NCBI RefSeq assembly: GCF_035474595.1
Contig: NZ_DATIND010000124.1
Location: 22,562-86,561, forward strand
Direction of reading: 5' to 3'
Origin: Longimicrobium sp.
GTDB lineage: Bacteria > Gemmatimonadota > Gemmatimonadetes > Longimicrobiales > Longimicrobiaceae
Length of the DNA: 64,000 nt
Shown here: positions 24,167 to 32,488 of the stretch, one piece after another
Layout: each line of letters starts with the position of its first letter
How positions within the stretch are numbered: position 1 is the stretch's first letter
The notes under the pieces: generated by a model
Told to the model about the DNA's origin: nothing
The model's input: only the letters and a program-made list of their open reading frames with translations
Database searches by the model: none
Program-made: the position numbers and the translations under genes

Positions 24167-25552
24167 ATGAGCGCGAACCGGACCCGGATCGTCCCCCCGC
24201 CGCCGCCCACGCCCATCGAGCGCTTCCTCTCGCCGTTCGGGCGCTTCGCGCGCACCGAGTCGTCGGGCGGGGTGGTGCTCATCGTCTCCACCCTCGCGGC
24301 GCTGGTGGCGGCCAACTCGCCGTGGGCGGGGGCGTACCACCGGTTCTTCGAGACGCCGCTCACGCTGCGCTTCGGCGGGCAGGCGCTGGAGTACTCGCTG
24401 CACCACTGGATCAACGACGGCCTGATGGCCGTGTTCTTCTTCGTGGTGGGGCTGGAGATCAAGCGCGAGGTGCTGGTGGGCGAGCTGGCGTCCATGCGCC
24501 GCGCCGCGCTTCCCATCGCCGGCGCGCTGGGGGGGATGGTGGTTCCCGCGCTCATCTTCACCCTGCTGAACCTGGGCGGCCGCGGGGCCAGCGGGTGGGG
24601 GATCCCGATGGCAACCGACATCGCATTCGCCATGGGCGTGCTGGCGCTGCTGGGGAACCGCGCGCCCGCGCCGCTGAAGATCTTTCTGGCCGCGCTGGCC
24701 ATCGCCGACGACATCGGCGCCGTGCTGGTGATCGCTGTGTTCTACACGGCGGTCATCGACATGAACATGCTTCTCCTCGGCTTCGCGCTCATCGTGGCCC
24801 TGGCGGTGTTCAACCGGCTGGGCGCGCGCCGGCCGTACATCTACCTGGTGCTGGGGCTGGCCGTCTGGCTCTGCTTCCTGAAGTCGGGCGTGCACGCCAC
24901 GGTGGCCGGGGTGCTGGTGGCGATGACCATTCCCGCGCGCACCCGCATCGACACCGGCGAGTTCCTGGAGCGCGGGCGGCAGATCCTGAAGGGGTTCGAC
25001 GAGGCGGGCCCCGAGGGGCCGGACATCCTGACCAACCACGCGCAGCAGGCCGCCATCATCGAGCTCGAGAACACCGCCGAGGCCGCGCAGGCGCCGCTGC
25101 AGTGGATCGAGCACGGGCTGCAGCCGTGGGTGGCCTTCTTCATCATCCCGCTCTTCGCCTTCGCCAACGCGGGGGTGGAGCTGAAGGGCGAGCTGGCCAA
25201 CGCCTTCACCAGCCCGGTCACCCTGGGCGTCCTCTTCGGGCTGCTGATCGGCAAGCCGCTGGGGATCACGCTGTTCTCGTGGGTGGCGACGAGGCTGAAG
25301 CTGGCCGCGCTCCCCGGCGGGTGCGAGTGGCGGGCGCTGCACGCGGTGAGCTGGCTGGGCGGGATCGGGTTCACCATGTCGCTGTTCATCAGCGGCCTGG
25401 CGTTCACGGGCAGCGAGGGGCTGGTGACCGACGCCAAGGTGGGGATCTTCACGGCGTCGATCGGGGCGGCGGTGGCGGGGTGGCTGCTGCTGCGGCGCGA
25501 GAAGCCGTGCGACGTCCCCGAGGTTCCGCCGGAGGAGATGGCGGGGGGATGA
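24167..25552 (+). CDS. nhaA: Na+/H+ antiporter NhaA
   Basis: Inner-membrane antiporter extruding Na+ in exchange for H+, 461 residues, about 12 transmembrane segments. Family motifs: GGVVLIVSTLAALVAANSPW (TM1), GLMAVFFFVVGLEIKRE, PMATDIAFAMGVLALLG, and the ion-binding pair in LAIADDIGAVLVIA. The region between TM segments IPARTRIDTGEFLER and ELENTAEAAQAPLQWIEH is typical. C-terminal WLGGIGFTMSLFISGLAF. Start ATG 24167. A terminator follows immediately. Confidence 0.97.
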   Translation: MSANRTRIVPPPPPTPIERFLSPFGRFARTESSGGVVLIVSTLAALVAANSPWAGAYHRFFETPLTLRFGGQALEYSLHHWINDGLMAVFFFVVGLEIKREVLVGELASMRRAALPIAGALGGMVVPALIFTLLNLGGRGASGWGIPMATDIAFAMGVLALLGNRAPAPLKIFLAALAIADDIGAVLVIAVFYTAVIDMNMLLLGFALIVALAVFNRLGARRPYIYLVLGLAVWLCFLKSGVHATVAGVLVAMTIPARTRIDTGEFLERGRQILKGFDEAGPEGPDILTNHAQQAAIIELENTAEAAQAPLQWIEHGLQPWVAFFIIPLFAFANAGVELKGELANAFTSPVTLGVLFGLLIGKPLGITLFSWVATRLKLAALPGGCEWRALHAVSWLGGIGFTMSLFISGLAFTGSEGLVTDAKVGIFTASIGAAVAGWLLLRREKPCDVPEVPPEEMAGG

Positions 25553-25560
25553 AAAGCGGC

Positions 25561-25597
25561 GAGGCCCGCCCGACGGTGTCGGACGGGCCTCGTTCGC
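25561..25597 (+). terminator. Terminator after nhaA
   Basis: Stem GAGGCCCGCCCGAC / GTCGGACGGGCCTC with short loop, followed by GTTCGCCC. Begins 8 nt after the nhaA stop. Confidence 0.65.
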
Positions 25598-25883
25598 CCA
25601 TGCGGTCTCACCCTGCTCCTTGAGTCTCCCTGCTCCGTCTCAGCCGTGCCCACCCGGAGGACGCAGATGCGAAAGGTGGGGGTAAGGTCGGCATTCTCGA
25701 TCGTCGCCGGACTCGCGTTACAGTACCGACCGTCCGTCTGGCTTGTTGCGCGGATCCGATTAGGAAACCATGAGACGGGTCCCATCGTCTCCAGATCGGC
25801 GTACGGTCTCTCCCCCAGCCGGGTTTCAACCGCCGCGCACCCTTTAAGACGCGCGAGCCGCCCAAAACGTTTGTGAGGGGAAG

Positions 25884-26261
25884 ATGAAGGACGAAAAAGC
25901 CGCCATCCTGAAGGACTTCCGCCGCATCCCCGGCGTGGGCAGGTCGATTGCCGAGGACCTGTGGGACCTGGGCCTGCGCCGCGTGGACGACCTGCGCGGC
26001 GCCGACCCGCAGGCGCTGTACGACCGGCTCTGCCAGCAGCGGGGGATGCACATCGACCGGTGCATGCTGTACGTGCTGCGCTGCGCCGTCTACTTCGCCA
26101 GCGAGACGGAGCACGCGCCGGAGAAGCTGCTCTGGTGGAACTGGAAGGAGGGCGCGGCCGCGATGCCGCTCACGCCGAGCGATCTGATCGCCGGCGGCCG
26201 AACGAAGCGGCGGGCGGGCGGAGGCAGAGCGGGGGGCGGGTGGGCAGGATCGGGGAACTGA
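25884..26261 (+). CDS. Cdd1-like helix-hairpin-helix protein
   Basis: 125 residues. The N-terminal 90 match the Cdd1/'pathogenicity locus' HhH family: DFRRIPGVGRSIAEDLWDLG (HhH), DLRGADPQALYDRLCQQRG, MHIDRCMLYVLRCAVYFA. Predicted nucleic-acid-binding protein of unknown role. The last 30 residues are Gly/Arg-rich and probably disordered. RBS GAGGGG precedes ATG 25884. The upstream 290 nt (25598-25883) show nothing recognisable. Confidence 0.87.
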   Translation: MKDEKAAILKDFRRIPGVGRSIAEDLWDLGLRRVDDLRGADPQALYDRLCQQRGMHIDRCMLYVLRCAVYFASETEHAPEKLLWWNWKEGAAAMPLTPSDLIAGGRTKRRAGGGRAGGGWAGSGN

Positions 26262-26281
26262 GGCGCTCCGCCAATCCACCC

Positions 26282-26329
26282 GCCAATGAATTGGCGGGCA
26301 ACAAAAGCACAAAGTCCCTGCGGGACTGC
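26282..26329 (+). repeat. Family A two-hairpin repeat, copy 6
   Basis: GCCAATGAATTGGC hairpin, core GGGCAACAAAAGCACAAA, hairpin GTCCCTGCGGGAC. 21 nt after the Cdd1-like gene, same orientation. Confidence 0.8.
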
Positions 26330-26417
26330 TGTCCGGCATCCGGGTGATGCTCTCGTGGCGTGGGGGGGATGGAGATGCCTCGCTCCTCACATCCACCGCG
26401 GGGTATCATCCGATTCC

Positions 26418-26451
26418 CCTGTCCCTGTCCCTGTCCCTGTCCCCTGTCCCC
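26418..26451 (+). repeat. CCCTGT hexamer tandem repeat
   Basis: Five consecutive units of CCCTGT with one extra C before the last, placed directly before the start codon of the next gene, where a Shine-Dalgarno sequence would be expected. Confidence 0.85.
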
Positions 26452-26455
26452 TCCC

Positions 26456-27013
26456 ATGCTCATCGACCGCTGGATGCCCGCGTGGGAGGTACGCGAGCGG
26501 CACGAGACGCGCATCCGCGCCGGGCGGGAACAGGTGTGGGGCCGGGTGCGCGCGCTGGACTTCGGGCGCTCGCCGGTGGTCCGGGCGCTCTTCGCGCTGC
26601 GCTCGCTGCCGGGGATGCTCACCGCGGCGGGGCGGCGGAAGGCGCTGGAGGCGCGCGAAGGCGGGCTGCTGCGCGCCGGGTTCATCGTCCTGGAAGAGGC
26701 GCCGGGTGACGAGCTGGTGCTGGGCGTCGTCGGACGATTCTGGCGCCCCGGCGGCGGGATCGTGCGGGTGACGCCGGAGGAGCTGCGCGCGTTCGAGCGG
26801 CCGGGCTTCGCCATCGGCGTGTGGAACTTCTCCCTCGCGGACGGGGGAGATGGAGACGGGGTGCGGCTGGCTACGGAGACGCGGGTGCGCTGCACCGACC
26901 CGGCCAGCGGCCGCGCCTTCCGCCGCTACTGGATGCTGGTCGGCCCGTTCAGCGGGCTGATCCGGATGGAGATGCTGAAGTCGATCCGCCGCGCCGCAGA
27001 GGCCGATGCGTGA
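26456..27013 (+). CDS. SRPBCC/START-like hypothetical protein
   Basis: 185 residues from ATG 26456 (MLIDRWMPAWEVRERHETRI). The layout resembles the SRPBCC ligand-binding fold: an opening strand with RAGREQVWGRVRALDFGRS, a helix, strands ELVLGVVGRFWRP and FAIGVWNFSLAD, and a C-terminal helix GPFSGLIRMEMLKSIRRAAE. Ligand unknown. The stop overlaps the GTG of the following TPR gene. No RBS is apparent because the hexamer array occupies its place. Confidence 0.72.
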   Translation: MLIDRWMPAWEVRERHETRIRAGREQVWGRVRALDFGRSPVVRALFALRSLPGMLTAAGRRKALEAREGGLLRAGFIVLEEAPGDELVLGVVGRFWRPGGGIVRVTPEELRAFERPGFAIGVWNFSLADGGDGDGVRLATETRVRCTDPASGRAFRRYWMLVGPFSGLIRMEMLKSIRRAAEADA

Positions 27014-28209
27014 TCCAACCTCGTGACGCGATGACCGGCTCGACCCCCGACCCCCAAGCGGCGCTGGACCGCGTGGCGCAGGCCGCCCCCGACGCGGCGG
27101 CGCTGCTCGCGCTCTGCTCCTTTCTCGACGTCACCCGCCCCATCCCCGTCTCCGCGCTGGAGGCGGGGGCCGAGGCGCTTCCCCGCGTGCCCGGCGCCGC
27201 GCTCCACGACCCGGACGCGCGCGAGCGGTTGTGGGACGCGCTGCTGGACGCGGGCGCCGGCGGCGTGGCGGGCGGTGAGCTGGTGCTGAACGCCGGCGTC
27301 GCCCGCGCCGCCGGCGAGCGGCTGGACGACGAGGGGCGGAAGACGTGGTCCGCCGCCGCCGCCGCGGTGATGGAGCGCGCCTTTCCCGCCGACCCCGTGC
27401 GCCCGGAGGAGCGGGAGCGGTGCGAGGGGCTGCTCCCGCACGCGCTGGCCGCCGCGGAACACGCGGCGGAGACCGGCGCGGGGCTGGCGCCGGCCGCGCA
27501 GGTGCTGCACCTGGCCGGCCGCTTCGCGCTGGAGGTGCGCGCCGACTACCGCGGCGCCCGCCGTCTGCTGGAGCGCGCCGCCGAGCTGCGCCGCCGCGCC
27601 CACGGCGAGGGCGACGTGCGCGTGGCGTGGGACCTGACCTACCTGAACGGCGCGCTGCTGAACCTGGGCGAATGGCCCACCATGGCCGCCAACGCCGTCC
27701 GCGCCGCCGAGATCCTGGAGGCCGAGCACGGCCCGGAGGACCGCACCGTCATCACCCACGCCAACAACGCGGCGCTGCTGCTGATGCGCGCCGACGAGCT
27801 GGACGCGGCGCGCGCCTGGTTCCGCCGGGCGCTGAAGCGCGCGCAGACGGTATTCGGCCTGGGACACCCCTTCACCGCGACCATCCTGAGCAACGTGGGC
27901 GACCTGTGCCTGCGCGTGGGCGACCCCTCCGGCGCGCGCGAGGCGTACGTGCACGCCTTGGAGATCGACGAGCGCGCGTACGGCCCCGGCCACAACAGCA
28001 CCGCCCGCGACCAGGCCAAGCTGGGCGAGCTGCTGGCCGGCATGGGCGACCCCGACGCCGCCCGCCCCTACCTTGAGCGCGCCGCCGCCTGGTTCACCGA
28101 GACCGCCGGCCCCGACGACGCACGGACGAAGGCGATCACCGCCACGCTGGCGCGTATCAACGGAATCGAGGGAGGCGAAGGCGGCGAAGGCGGCGAATCC
28201 CCCGGCTGA
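27010..28209 (+). CDS. Tetratricopeptide-repeat protein (kinesin-light-chain-like TPRs)
   Basis: About 399 residues from GTG 27010 (coupled by overlap) or 392 from ATG 27031. The first 130 residues are helical, recalling the segment that precedes TPRs in NB-ARC/TPR proteins. Residues 170-380 hold 42-residue TPRs of the kinesin-light-chain type (AAEILEAEHGPEDRTVITHA; RAQTVFGLGHPFTATILSNV; ALEIDERAYGPGHNSTARDQ). It ends with a short EGG tandem. Presumably a protein-interaction scaffold; no NB-ARC domain is attached here. Confidence 0.85.
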   Translation: MIQPRDAMTGSTPDPQAALDRVAQAAPDAAALLALCSFLDVTRPIPVSALEAGAEALPRVPGAALHDPDARERLWDALLDAGAGGVAGGELVLNAGVARAAGERLDDEGRKTWSAAAAAVMERAFPADPVRPEERERCEGLLPHALAAAEHAAETGAGLAPAAQVLHLAGRFALEVRADYRGARRLLERAAELRRRAHGEGDVRVAWDLTYLNGALLNLGEWPTMAANAVRAAEILEAEHGPEDRTVITHANNAALLLMRADELDAARAWFRRALKRAQTVFGLGHPFTATILSNVGDLCLRVGDPSGAREAYVHALEIDERAYGPGHNSTARDQAKLGELLAGMGDPDAARPYLERAAAWFTETAGPDDARTKAITATLARINGIEGGEGGEGGESPG

Positions 28210-28550
28210 TCGGCGGACGTGAAAACATCAACGGGCTGCGGGAGATGATCGGCGGCTCGCCAGAATCATCCGCAGTCCGGCGGCATTTCGATCTCCCGAC
28301 TCGTTGGTTCCGGTGACCGCCATGTGACAGCGGGGGCGCTTCGCGCCGGAGCCCTCATCCCCCCGGCCCCCCTTCTCCCGACACCAGGAGAAGGGGGGAG
28401 CACTCCGCGTGAGGAGAGGCATCGGCGCGGCCGGGCTGCATCCTGCCCGCCAAGCTGGTTCCCTCCCCCGGCCCCTCCGCCCGCTCCGCGGGGGAGGGGA
28501 GAACTCACCGCATGCACGGCCGTCCTTGCATCACTCGAATGTCGAGGCGG

Positions 28551-28596
28551 CAGTCCCGCAGGGACTTTGTGCTGTTGTTGCCGCGACTTCAGTCGC
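28551..28596 (-). repeat. Family A two-hairpin repeat, copy 7
   Basis: Reading the minus strand: GCGACTGAAGTCGC, GGCAACAACAGCACAAA, GTCCCTGCGGGACTGC. Confidence 0.85.
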
Positions 28597-28630
28597 CCGG
28601 AGCAATCCCGGCCCGATCACCGCCGCATCC

Positions 28631-28708
28631 ACTCCCGCACTCCCGCACTCCCGCACTCCCGCACTCCCGCACTCCCGCACGCACTCTCGCACTTCCGCAC
28701 TCTCGCAC
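28631..28708 (+). repeat. ACTCCCGC tandem octamer array
   Basis: About seven units of ACTCCCGC grading into ACTCTCGC and ACTTCCGC variants. A sister array of ACTTCCGC is at 32851-32902. Confidence 0.9.
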
Positions 28709-28807
28709 CTCCCGTTCCCTCGCTGGCCCTCATCCTGCAATGCCCTGCCGATCCCGCGCGCACCCAGGGGAGGCGTGCGCCCGGGCCGCAAACACCCACC
28801 CGACGGC

Positions 28808-29671
28808 ATGACGGCTACGGCGAAGGCAACGAAGGGCACGCTCCACGACACGGTGCAGCGGATCGCGGACGAGGCGGGCGCGCAGCGCGTGGGCGTGGCC
28901 TGGTACGACTATGAAACGAAACGTGCGTGGGACCTGGACGGCGACGAGTGGTTCCACGCCGCCAGCACCATCAAGGTGCCCATCCTGCTCGGCGTGTTCG
29001 GCGCCGCGCACCGGGGCGTGCTGGTGCTGGACAGCCGCGTGCACGTGCGCAACCGCTTCTACAGCGCGGCCGATGGCAAGCCGTTCCACGTGGAGAGCGG
29101 GCGCGACGCCAACAGCGAGGTGCACCGCGCGCTGGGCAAGACCATGAAGGTGAACGAGCTGGCGTACCACATGATCGTCACCAGCAGCAACCTGGCGACG
29201 AACCTCCTGGTGGACCTCGTCGGAATCGACGAGATCCGCAAATCGGTGGAGAAGCTGGGGGTGACGGGCGTGGAGCTGCACCGCGGCGTGGAAGACGAGC
29301 GGGCGTGGGAGAAGGGGCTGAACAACCGGGTGACGGCGAAGGGGCTCATCTCCGTCCTTCGCCCCATCGAGGAGGGGACGGCGTTCGACGTGCCGCTCTC
29401 GGCGCGGATGCTGGAGATCCTGCACGACCAGGAGTTCAGGAGCGGGATCCCCGCCGGGGTGCCGGAGGGCGCGCGGGTGGCCAACAAGACGGGCGAGATC
29501 AGCACCGTGGCGCACGACGCGGCCATCGTCTACCTCCCCGGCCGCAAGCCGTACTGCCTGGCCGTGCTCACGCAGTGGGAGCCGGGCGCCTCGGGACGCA
29601 GCGACACCATCGCCCGCATCTCGCGCGCGATCTACGAGCACCTGACCGCGGGGGAAGGCCGGGATGGCTGA
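28808..29671 (+). CDS. Class A beta-lactamase-fold serine hydrolase
   Basis: 287 residues with the penicillin-recognising signature in order: STIK (S53-K56), SSN (126-128) and KTG (227-229). It lacks a signal peptide, so unlike classical beta-lactamases it appears cytoplasmic or is exported in another way. A convincing Glu166 counterpart (ExxLN) is not obvious; the region reads EDERAWEKGLNNR. Activity on antibiotics is therefore doubtful; a DD-peptidase or esterase-like activity is equally possible. It overlaps the next gene by 8 nt, in an operon with an M15-like peptidase and a GCS2-like protein. Confidence 0.85.
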   Translation: MTATAKATKGTLHDTVQRIADEAGAQRVGVAWYDYETKRAWDLDGDEWFHAASTIKVPILLGVFGAAHRGVLVLDSRVHVRNRFYSAADGKPFHVESGRDANSEVHRALGKTMKVNELAYHMIVTSSNLATNLLVDLVGIDEIRKSVEKLGVTGVELHRGVEDERAWEKGLNNRVTAKGLISVLRPIEEGTAFDVPLSARMLEILHDQEFRSGIPAGVPEGARVANKTGEISTVAHDAAIVYLPGRKPYCLAVLTQWEPGASGRSDTIARISRAIYEHLTAGEGRDG

Positions 29672-30344
29672 CTTTCCCCTGCAGGTGACCGACGGCGCGC
29701 GGCTGAACGACGAGCTGCGCCGGATCCTGCGCCCCGGCGAGCTGATGCGCGGGCGCGACGGGCGGCTGCGGCGGCTGCCGCGCTTCTTCTACCGCGTGCC
29801 CACCTGGGAGGTGGCGCTGGAGACGGGGCTGGCGCCCAACTTCGAGATCTGGGAGTTCCTGAACGTGGACGTGCGCGAGACGGAGCGGCTGAGGAGCGGC
29901 TGGCCGCGCTACCTTCCCTGCGCCGTGAGCCTGCTGGCCTCGTTCCTGGAGCTCTTCCGCCGCGAGGTGGGCACCTACGTGCACATCGCCGCCAACGGGG
30001 GATACCGCTCGCCCGCGCACGCGCTGTCCACCCACGCCAGCACGCACTGCTGGGGAACGGCCGCCAACATCTACCGCGTGGGCGACGACTGGCTGGACGA
30101 CCGGAAGACCATCTCCCGCTACGCGAAGATCGCGGAAAGGCTGATGCCGGGCGTGTGGGTGCGGCCGTATGGGAGCGGGGTGGCCGAGGCCGACGACCAC
30201 CTGCACGTGGACCTGGGATGGACGGTGGTGGTGCCGCACGGGGTGCCCGGCGAGCGCGCGCGGCGCGAGGACGAGCTGCAGCCGCAGGAGCCGGGCGAAG
30301 TGGAAACGAGCGAGACCGAAACCGCCGGAGCAGTGGCCCCATGA
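29664..30344 (+). CDS. M15-like (D-Ala-D-Ala peptidase fold) protein
   Basis: 226 residues. The zinc-site pattern of peptidase M15 is visible: YRSPAHALSTHASTHCWGTAANI (S-x-H-x(6)-D/N) and, 60 residues later, ADDHLHVDLG (H-x-H/D). The usual Asp after the glycine is Asn here (TAANI), so catalytic competence is uncertain. No signal peptide. C-terminal acidic tail. Flanked by and overlapping the serine hydrolase and the GCS2-like gene, suggesting joint action on a peptide or cell-wall substrate. Confidence 0.72.
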   Translation: MADFPLQVTDGARLNDELRRILRPGELMRGRDGRLRRLPRFFYRVPTWEVALETGLAPNFEIWEFLNVDVRETERLRSGWPRYLPCAVSLLASFLELFRREVGTYVHIAANGGYRSPAHALSTHASTHCWGTAANIYRVGDDWLDDRKTISRYAKIAERLMPGVWVRPYGSGVAEADDHLHVDLGWTVVVPHGVPGERARREDELQPQEPGEVETSETETAGAVAP

Positions 30345-31582
30345 GCATGAAGGCGAAGAAGGAAGACTACGCGACCAAGAGCGGGCGCGCCCGGCAGGCG
30401 CGGCTGAAGCTGGCCGCGATCGGGATGGAGGCCGAGTTCCAGGTGGCGGTGGACGGCGAGCTGGTGCGCCCCGAAGACGTGTTCGGCGACCCGCGCGCCT
30501 TCGTGCGCGGCGACCTGATGCACCGCATGGGCACCTCGTACCACCTGCCCACCGGCGGCGCCGTGTACTTCGACACCGGCGTCATCGAGGTGGCCACGCC
30601 GGTGATCGAGATCGAGCGGGGGTGCGCCGCGCGCGCCGGCCGCTCGCTCTGGGAGGCCATCCTCTTCGTGCGGCAGGAGCTGGACGCGTGGGAGGAGCGG
30701 AACGGGCGCGAGGTGCGCCTGGTGGGCTTCAGCACGCACTACAACGTGTCGTTCGAGCTGCCGCGGGCGCGCCGGGGGCGCAACCGCACGGTGGAGAAGC
30801 TGGCGCTCCTGCTCAGCTACATCCTTCCCGTCCCCGTGATGATGCTGGCGGCGAATCGCAGATCGACGGGGATCGGCGTGCGGCCGCGCGGCGACCGCAT
30901 CGAGATCACCGCCGACTTCACCCCCAGCGCGAGCCTGATGATCGCCACGGCCACGCTGATCACGGGGATCGTGCGCGAGGTGATGACCTGGCCCAGCTTC
31001 GAGCTGGACATCCTGGAGCAGACCGACATCCCCGTGATCCGCGGCTACGCGCCCATCCCCCACACCTCGCGCAAGGGGTGGCTGGCCCGGCTCACCTGCT
31101 TCCAGTGCAACCCCTTCGAGGCCGACGTGGACCGGCCGATGTGGGAGACCACCGACGGGCGGAAGCTGTCGCTGCGGGCCATCGCGGGGCTCACGGTGCG
31201 GCACTTCTGGCACCCCATCCGGCGCATCAGCGACCCGTTCACCTTCCGCCTGATCGGGAGCGTGATGCGCGGCCGCGCGCCCAGTCTGCTGGACCTGGAC
31301 GACCGCCCGCCGGAGTACGAGGACGTGGGCCGCCTGTGCACCTGGGACAACCTGTTCCCCGAGAGGGAGCTCAGCCGCAGCCGTTACGAGCAGGTGCTGA
31401 TCCGCGCCATCAGCGGGCAGAAGCTGACCATGCACGGGATGCGCTACATCCCCACGGGGATGCGCGGCTGGTCGCAGGTCATCTTCCGCCGCGAGGACGA
31501 CCGCACCGGGCACGTGTTCGGCATCGACTACCTGATCGACCACCTGCGCGACTGGGAGCAGCCGGCGGGGCGTGGCGGTTGA
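30341..31582 (+). CDS. Hypothetical protein with GCS2-like N-terminal motif
   Basis: 413 residues. Near the N terminus AAIGMEAEFQVAVDG resembles the GxExE motif of glutamate-cysteine ligase/carboxylate-amine ligases, and HYNVSFELP and EIERGC fit the beta-rich core of that fold. Family assignment is tentative. Starts by ATGA overlap with the preceding gene; it ends the three-gene operon and is followed by a terminator. If it is an ATP-dependent carboxylate-amine ligase, the operon would pair a ligase with two peptidase-like enzymes. Confidence 0.6.
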   Translation: MSMKAKKEDYATKSGRARQARLKLAAIGMEAEFQVAVDGELVRPEDVFGDPRAFVRGDLMHRMGTSYHLPTGGAVYFDTGVIEVATPVIEIERGCAARAGRSLWEAILFVRQELDAWEERNGREVRLVGFSTHYNVSFELPRARRGRNRTVEKLALLLSYILPVPVMMLAANRRSTGIGVRPRGDRIEITADFTPSASLMIATATLITGIVREVMTWPSFELDILEQTDIPVIRGYAPIPHTSRKGWLARLTCFQCNPFEADVDRPMWETTDGRKLSLRAIAGLTVRHFWHPIRRISDPFTFRLIGSVMRGRAPSLLDLDDRPPEYEDVGRLCTWDNLFPERELSRSRYEQVLIRAISGQKLTMHGMRYIPTGMRGWSQVIFRREDDRTGHVFGIDYLIDHLRDWEQPAGRGG

Positions 31583-31612
31583 TCCGTCCCGTCCGGCGGG
31601 AGCGACAAGAAA

Positions 31613-31648
31613 CAGGGCGTCCCGAGGTAGGTCCGGGCGCCCTGCTTC
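31613..31648 (+). terminator. Terminator after the bla-like operon
   Basis: Stem CAGGGCG...CGCCCTG with inner TCCCG/CCGGG pairing, followed by CTTCGTATTT. 30 nt after the operon stop. Confidence 0.6.
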
Positions 31649-31667
31649 GTATTTCCCGGCGCGGGGT

Positions 31668-31859
31668 TCAACCGCAGGGAGAGTTGCAGCTCGGGTCGGT
31701 GAAGTAGCAGTCGCAGATCCCCGTGGCGCACTGGGTCATGCAGGTTTCTCCGAAGCGCGTGTCGACGTGCGCCCGCACGGTCCCTCCCTCCCGCTCGACG
31801 CCCTCCACCGCGAACGACTCCACCGTCAGCGACTCGATCGTGAGTGCCAGCTTCTTCAT
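31668..31859 (-). CDS. RiPP precursor peptide (pinensin-type leader), 63 aa
   Basis: Leader MKKLALTIESLTVESFAVEG followed by a GTV motif (GGTVRAH), then a Cys-rich core with six Cys (positions 40, 44, 49, 51, 58, 62), Thr and Ser: ETCMTQCATGICDCYF, then DPSCNSPCG. This leader type is that of pinensin-family lanthipeptides and related Longimicrobium peptides. RBS AAGGAG precedes ATG 31859. An in-frame ATG at 31961 with GAGGAGG would add 34 Arg-rich residues. No lanthionine synthetase or transporter is nearby, so it is an orphan precursor. Confidence 0.75.
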   Translation of the reverse strand: MKKLALTIESLTVESFAVEGVEREGGTVRAHVDTRFGETCMTQCATGICDCYFTDPSCNSPCG

Positions 31860-31961
31860 GGGTGACTCCTTGCGAAAGGGACGGGCGATCGTTCGGGAAC
31901 CAGTTCCACGATGGCCGATCCGGGTCCGCGCGTCCAACCCTCGTCCCCGCCGGAAACGCAT

Positions 31962-32152
31962 GCGATCCTCCTCAGCATAAAATCCTATAGCGTCAAAATA
32001 GCGAACATAAAGATCAAAATTTCTTTTTGGTGACGTGGAGTTGATGTACGTTGAGCTTCTTTTGCGACCTACTGGTGAGTTTCGATGAGATATCTTAAAT
32101 CTTCCGGGCGCACCGTCGCGCATTATCCCAATCACCACGCAGGGAGGAACGC
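31962..32152. promoter_or_regulatory. AT-rich divergent promoter region of the two RiPP precursor genes
   Basis: The stretch from 31970 to about 32100 is the most A+T-rich part of the window (AGATCAAAATTTCTTTTTGG). It includes the palindrome AGATATCT and several TATA-like elements, but no -35/-10 pair with certain spacing. It sits between the divergent precursors, so it probably holds both promoters. Confidence 0.55.
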
Positions 32153-32488
32153 ATGAAGAAGCTGCGACTGGAGATGGACGGGCTGCAGGTGGAGACCTTC
32201 GAGACGCTGGACGCGGTGGCCGGGCGGATCGGCACGGTGCGCGCGCGGTCGGGGACGGAGTACACGCGCTGCTGGGGGCTGTGCGGCGATGCGAGCGACG
32301 CCGCGTTCGGCTGCGGCAACGACACGGAGGGGTGCACCAACGATCCGTACAACGACAACTGCCACTCGTACGCCGACCAGTGCCCGATGACGGTCTACCC
32401 GAGCGCCACCTGCTACGGCACCTGCGGCGCCCCCGGCGGCGAGAGCGTCTGCGGCGCGTACGTCTGCACCGACGGCTGCACGGTATAA
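32153..32488 (+). CDS. RiPP precursor peptide (pinensin-type leader), 111 aa
   Basis: Leader MKKLRLEMDGLQVETFETLD with the same spacing as the 63-residue neighbour, then GTVRARSGTEYT, then a long Cys/Thr/Ser-rich core with 12 Cys (RCWGLCGDASD, GCGNDTEGC, SYADQCPM, ATCYGTCGAPG, CGAYVCTDGC). RBS AGGGAGGA precedes ATG 32153. The core is long for a lanthipeptide, so a disulfide-rich secreted or otherwise modified product is an alternative. No modification enzyme nearby. Confidence 0.75.
   Translation: MKKLRLEMDGLQVETFETLDAVAGRIGTVRARSGTEYTRCWGLCGDASDAAFGCGNDTEGCTNDPYNDNCHSYADQCPMTVYPSATCYGTCGAPGGESVCGAYVCTDGCTV

Larger units (their letters stand above)
28210..28807. other. Repeat-dense intergenic region
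   Basis: Nearly 600 nt without a gene. It contains GC-rich palindromic sequence (28350-28500), family A copy 7 (minus) and a tandem octamer array (28631-28708). Confidence 0.6.

Noticed and set aside
28631..28708. CRISPR array
   Set aside because: Units are 8 nt with no spacers; simple tandem repeat.
28808..29671. Antibiotic-resistance beta-lactamase
   Set aside because: The fold motifs are present, but there is no signal peptide, no clear Glu166 motif and the operon context is unrelated to resistance.
30341..31582. A second EgtA
   Set aside because: Only the short GxExE-like motif is shared; length, remaining blocks and context differ from the egtA at 42.6 kb.
31668..32488. Toxin-antitoxin or conotoxin-like peptides
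   Set aside because: The shared MKKL...VE(S/T)F leader and GTV motif fit RiPP precursors better.
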